Origin: Paracoccaceae bacterium
Lineage (GTDB): Bacteria > Pseudomonadota > Alphaproteobacteria > Rhodobacterales > Rhodobacteraceae
Direction: 5' to 3'
Assembly (NCBI GenBank): GCA_003551745.1
Contig: PUNI01000207.1
Coordinates: forward strand, 1-8,774
DNA: 8,774 nucleotides
The notes below the pieces were generated by a model. The model worked only from the letters and a program-made list of their open reading frames with translations, was not told the origin of the DNA and did no database searches. The position numbers were made by a program, and so were the translations under genes. Position 1 is the first letter of the stretch. Each line of letters begins with the position of its first letter. Below are positions 6,591 through 8,774 of the stretch, piece after piece.

Positions 6591-7079
6591 TCAGGGGCGG
6601 GGCGACGGCCGCGCGCGGCGCGGCAAGCCGAGGAACTGCTTGAGCAGGGTCCAGGCCAGCAGCCCGCCGGCGAGAAACAGCGCGAAGCTCCAGAAATTGG
6701 CGTAGAGGCCCAGATCCTTCGGCCCCTGGATCGCCAGCACCGCCACCGCCACCACGAGGGCGATGCCGGCCATCACCAGCCGGTCGATCCACATCCAGCG
6801 GGCATCGGGCGCGGCGCCCTCGACCTCGGCGGCGACCCGCTCCACGAAGGCCTCCGTGCTTTCCGCCCGGCCGTCGCCGTGGCGCAGGGCGCGAACCCTG
6901 GCGGCGGCGAAGCTCTGCGGCTGGCCGGTCTCGGCGCAGACCGCCTCGAGCACCGGGCCGCGCGCATCCCGGCGCAGCGCGCGCACCCGCACCGGGCGGG
7001 CCTGCGGCGCGCCGTCCGGCCCCGCCAGCTCCAGCGTCACGCTCTCGGGCTGCCTGAGCAGCGTCACGGGCTGTGCCAT
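6591..7079 (-). CDS. Small membrane protein with a possible WYL-like N-terminal domain
   Basis: A 162-residue protein of unknown function. Residues 1-90 are predicted soluble. The stretch RPVRVRALRRDARGPVLEA (28-46) followed by SFAAARVRAL (56-65) resembles the strand pattern and C-terminal 'R.F...RI' part of WYL domains, which sense ligands or nucleotides in many bacterial regulators; this is a weak, by-eye resemblance. Residues 99-117 and 129-150 are two hydrophobic segments with a short, polar connecting loop, followed by a basic Arg/Pro tail (153-162). I chose ATG at 7077-7079 because GGAGG lies 7 nt upstream (7087-7091); the frame stays open to 7205 but would then overlap the divergent permease start. 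The gene is antisense to the flanking transporter genes, convergent with the ATPase and divergent from the permease. The clear ribosome binding site and two clean helices argue that it is real. Confidence 0.75.
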   Translation of the reverse strand: MAQPVTLLRQPESVTLELAGPDGAPQARPVRVRALRRDARGPVLEAVCAETGQPQSFAAARVRALRHGDGRAESTEAFVERVAAEVEGAAPDARWMWIDRLVMAGIALVVAVAVLAIQGPKDLGLYANFWSFALFLAGGLLAWTLLKQFLGLPRRARPSPRP

Positions 7080-7102
7080 CTCTCCGCCTCCCCGACTCGG
7101 TG

Positions 7103-7122
7103 CGCAGGGCCGAAAGCCTGCG
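7103..7122. repeat. Short inverted repeat in the divergent gap before the permease
   Basis: CGCAGG (7103-7108) and CCTGCG (7117-7122) flank an 8-nt loop, near the middle of the 98-bp region between the membrane-protein start (7079, minus) and the permease start (7178, plus). An operator or leader hairpin controlling one or both genes would be expected here. No convincing -35/-10 pair is visible in the gap. Confidence 0.3.
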
Positions 7123-7164
7123 TCCGCCCCGGCGGGCCGGTCAACCCCCTTGCCGCCCGGCGGC

Positions 7165-7170
7165 GGGAGG
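7165..7170 (+). promoter_or_regulatory. Ribosome binding site deciding the permease start
   Basis: GGGAGG is followed by a 7-nt spacer and ATG at 7178. This supports that start over the upstream ATG at 7073, which would overlap the divergent gene and add a non-family N-terminus. Confidence 0.75.
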
Positions 7171-7177
7171 CAGCGCC

Positions 7178-8086
7178 ATGAGCCTGGCTCGGCACGACAC
7201 CGCACCCGAGACCGCGCCCGAAGCCCGCGCTGCCGCCGTCGCGGCCGGCGCCGCCCCCGCCGGGCTCGACGCCGAGGCCCTGCGCCGCCTGCGCCGCCAG
7301 CGCTTCGACCGCATCGCCCGCTGGGCGCTGCCGCTGCTGGTGCTGATCGCCGTCATCGGGCTGTGGGACTGGATCGTGGTGACCAACGAGATCCCGCATT
7401 TCATCCTGCCGCGTCCCGGGCTGGTCCTCCAGACCCTGATCCGCGACTGGCCGATGCTCTTCGACGCGCTGCTGGTGACGCTCCAGATCACGCTCATGGC
7501 GCTGGCGGTGGCGGTGATCGGCGGGGTCGGACTGGTGGTGCTGTTCACCCAGTCGCGGCTGGTGGAGATGTCGTTCTACCCCTATGCGGTGATCCTGCAG
7601 GTCACGCCCATCGTGGCCATCGCGCCGCTGATCTTCATCTATGTGGACAGCCGCATCGCGGGGCTGCTGATCTGCGCCTGGATCGTGGCCTTCTTTCCGG
7701 TGCTGTCGAACACCACGCTGGGGCTGAACTCCACCGACCGCAACCTGCGCGACCTCTTCCAGATCTACGGCGCGACCCGCTGGCAGACGCTGCGCTTCCT
7801 GCAGCTGCCCTCGGCCCTGCCCTATTTCCTCGGCGGCCTGCGAATCGCCGGCGGGCTCGCGCTGATCGGGGCGGTGGTGGCGGAATACGTGGCCGGCACC
7901 GGCGGGATCGGCTCGGGCCTTGCGTTCCGCATCCTCGAGGCGGGCTACCGGCTCAACATCCCGCGGATGTTCGCCGCCCTGCTGCTGATCGCGGCGACCG
8001 GGGTGGTGATCTTCGCCGGGCTGTCGCTTCTCAGCCATCTGCTCTTGCGCAAATGGCATGAAAGTGCCCTGAAGCGCGAGACATGA
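7178..8086 (+). CDS. ABC transporter permease, BinT/SsuC-TauC-type
   Basis: Inner-membrane channel subunit of the importer, probably a homodimer because only one permease gene is present. The 302 residues begin with an Ala-rich, then Arg-rich cytoplasmic tail (1-48), followed by about six hydrophobic segments (near 49-66, 98-125, 130-155, 157-182, 218-240 and 262-292). The EAA-type cytoplasmic loop that docks on the ATPase starts at YGATRWQTLRFLQLPSALPY (197-216) and leads into FLGGLRIAGG. Segments such as QVTPIVAIAPL and VVAEYVAGTGGIG are typical of the nitrate/sulfonate/taurine permease branch, matching the ATPase and binding protein. The stop overlaps the next start (ATGA at 8083-8086), so permease and amidohydrolase are probably translationally coupled. 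The N-terminal tail is longer than in many relatives. An antisense gene separates it from the ATPase. Confidence 0.94.
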   Translation: MSLARHDTAPETAPEARAAAVAAGAAPAGLDAEALRRLRRQRFDRIARWALPLLVLIAVIGLWDWIVVTNEIPHFILPRPGLVLQTLIRDWPMLFDALLVTLQITLMALAVAVIGGVGLVVLFTQSRLVEMSFYPYAVILQVTPIVAIAPLIFIYVDSRIAGLLICAWIVAFFPVLSNTTLGLNSTDRNLRDLFQIYGATRWQTLRFLQLPSALPYFLGGLRIAGGLALIGAVVAEYVAGTGGIGSGLAFRILEAGYRLNIPRMFAALLLIAATGVVIFAGLSLLSHLLLRKWHESALKRET

Positions 8087-8774
8087 CCGCCTTTCGCACC
8101 CTGCCCGACTCCGGCCGCATCCGGCTGGAGAACCTGACCCTGCCCGGCTGCCTCCTCGGCCGCCCAGAGCCGGAGGTCAGGGCCGCGCTGACGATCGAGG
8201 ACGGGCGGATCGTCGACGGCCCGGGCGGCACGGTCTGCGACATGGCCGGCGCCATGGTCTTCCCGGCCTTCACCGACATGCACACCCATCTCGACAAGGG
8301 CCACATCTGGCCGCGCAGCCCCAACCCCACCGGCGCCTTTGCGGACGCGCTGGCCACCGTCCAGGCCGACCGCACCGCGCTCTGGACCGCCGAGGACGTC
8401 CGCGCCCGCGCCGATTTCGCGCTGCGCTGCGCCTTCGCCCACGGCACCCGCGCGATCCGCACCCATCTCGACGCGATCCCGCCGCAGGACGAGATCTCCT
8501 TTCCCGTCTTCCGCGAGCTGCGCGAGGCGTGGCGCGGCCGGATCGACCTGCAGGCGGTCTGTCTGGTGGTGGCCGACGGGGTGGAGCCCGACGGCACCGG
8601 CCCTTTCGCCCGCACCGCCGACATCGTGGCCGAATCGGGCGCCGTGCTGGGCATGGTCCCCCTGATGCTGCCCGACATCAAGGACCGCCTGCGCGCCTTC
8701 TTCCGCCTCGCCGAGGCCCGCGGGCTGCCGGCCGACTTCCACGTCGACGAGACCGGCGACGCCTCCGTCGCCAC
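8083..8774 (+). CDS. Cytosine-deaminase-like metal-dependent amidohydrolase (3' end outside window)
   Basis: Amidohydrolase-superfamily enzyme of the CodA branch; CodA hydrolyses cytosine to uracil and ammonia. The first 230 residues are present, about half the usual length. Compared with E. coli CodA from memory, the metal-binding HxH is at His67-Thr-His69 in DMHTHLD; IRTHLDA (125-131) matches the VRTHVD strand; Gln157 in DLQAV matches the base-contacting Gln156; and His220 with Glu223 in HVDETGD match CodA His214 and Glu217. The segment after HxH (DKGHIW) differs from CodA, so the substrate could be another ring compound, for example a pyrimidine or triazine derivative. The ATG overlaps the permease stop by ATGA, tying the enzyme to the import system: the transported compound is probably its substrate. 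The later catalytic Asp and His lie beyond the edge. Confidence 0.88.
   Translation, partial: MTAFRTLPDSGRIRLENLTLPGCLLGRPEPEVRAALTIEDGRIVDGPGGTVCDMAGAMVFPAFTDMHTHLDKGHIWPRSPNPTGAFADALATVQADRTALWTAEDVRARADFALRCAFAHGTRAIRTHLDAIPPQDEISFPVFRELREAWRGRIDLQAVCLVVADGVEPDGTGPFARTADIVAESGAVLGMVPLMLPDIKDRLRAFFRLAEARGLPADFHVDETGDASVA

Noticed and set aside
6456..7181. Plus-strand frame between ATPase and permease
   Set aside because: Translation is low-complexity and overlaps the ATPase end; the minus-strand frame in the same place has a good ribosome binding site and two clean membrane helices.
1..8774. CRISPR array, tRNA/rRNA gene, insertion sequence or phage attachment site
   Set aside because: I saw no regularly spaced repeats, tRNA-like cloverleaf, transposase frame or paired terminal repeats; almost all of the window is accounted for by protein-coding genes.

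Overview
The window is very GC-rich, with strong G/C preference at third codon positions. Its gene content (a large multi-PAS hybrid histidine kinase, an NMT1/THI5-type ABC transporter, RidA-like and CodA-like proteins) suggests an alphaproteobacterium, perhaps Rhodobacterales or Rhodospirillales. The taxonomy is inferred from style and gene content, not from a marker gene.

Left part (1-3852, minus strand): one very long gene, cut by the left edge, for a soluble hybrid sensor kinase. In order it has GAF, six PAS-like segments, HisKA (His988), HATPase, a Pro/Asp/Gly-rich linker and the first residues of a receiver domain. It starts at a GTG with a strong AAGGAGG ribosome binding site. Upstream, on the same strand, lies a RidA-family gene (3997-4383). 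The 144-bp gap between them holds a 9-bp inverted repeat and a 16-bp perfect palindrome.

Middle and right part (4653-8774, plus strand): a transporter and catabolic cluster. It encodes a periplasmic NMT1/THI5-like solute-binding protein, an ABC ATPase, an ABC permease and a cytosine-deaminase-like amidohydrolase. The amidohydrolase start overlaps the permease stop (ATGA) and the gene is cut by the right edge. The simplest reading is uptake of a pyrimidine-like heterocycle that the amidohydrolase then deaminates or hydrolyses. I see no TPP riboswitch in the 269-bp region upstream, which weakens a thiamine-precursor reading. The RidA gene, divergent from the binding-protein gene, could handle reactive by-products, but it lacks the arginine needed for canonical imine deamination.

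The most unusual point is the layout. A small gene for a two-helix membrane protein with a possible WYL-like N-terminal domain (6591-7079, minus strand) sits inside the transporter cluster, antisense to it, between ATPase and permease. It is separated from the ATPase gene by a perfect 10-bp inverted repeat and from the permease gene by a 98-bp divergent gap. The transporter is therefore probably not one simple transcript. A G/C-only 9-bp stem-loop directly after the binding-protein gene fits differential expression of that component.
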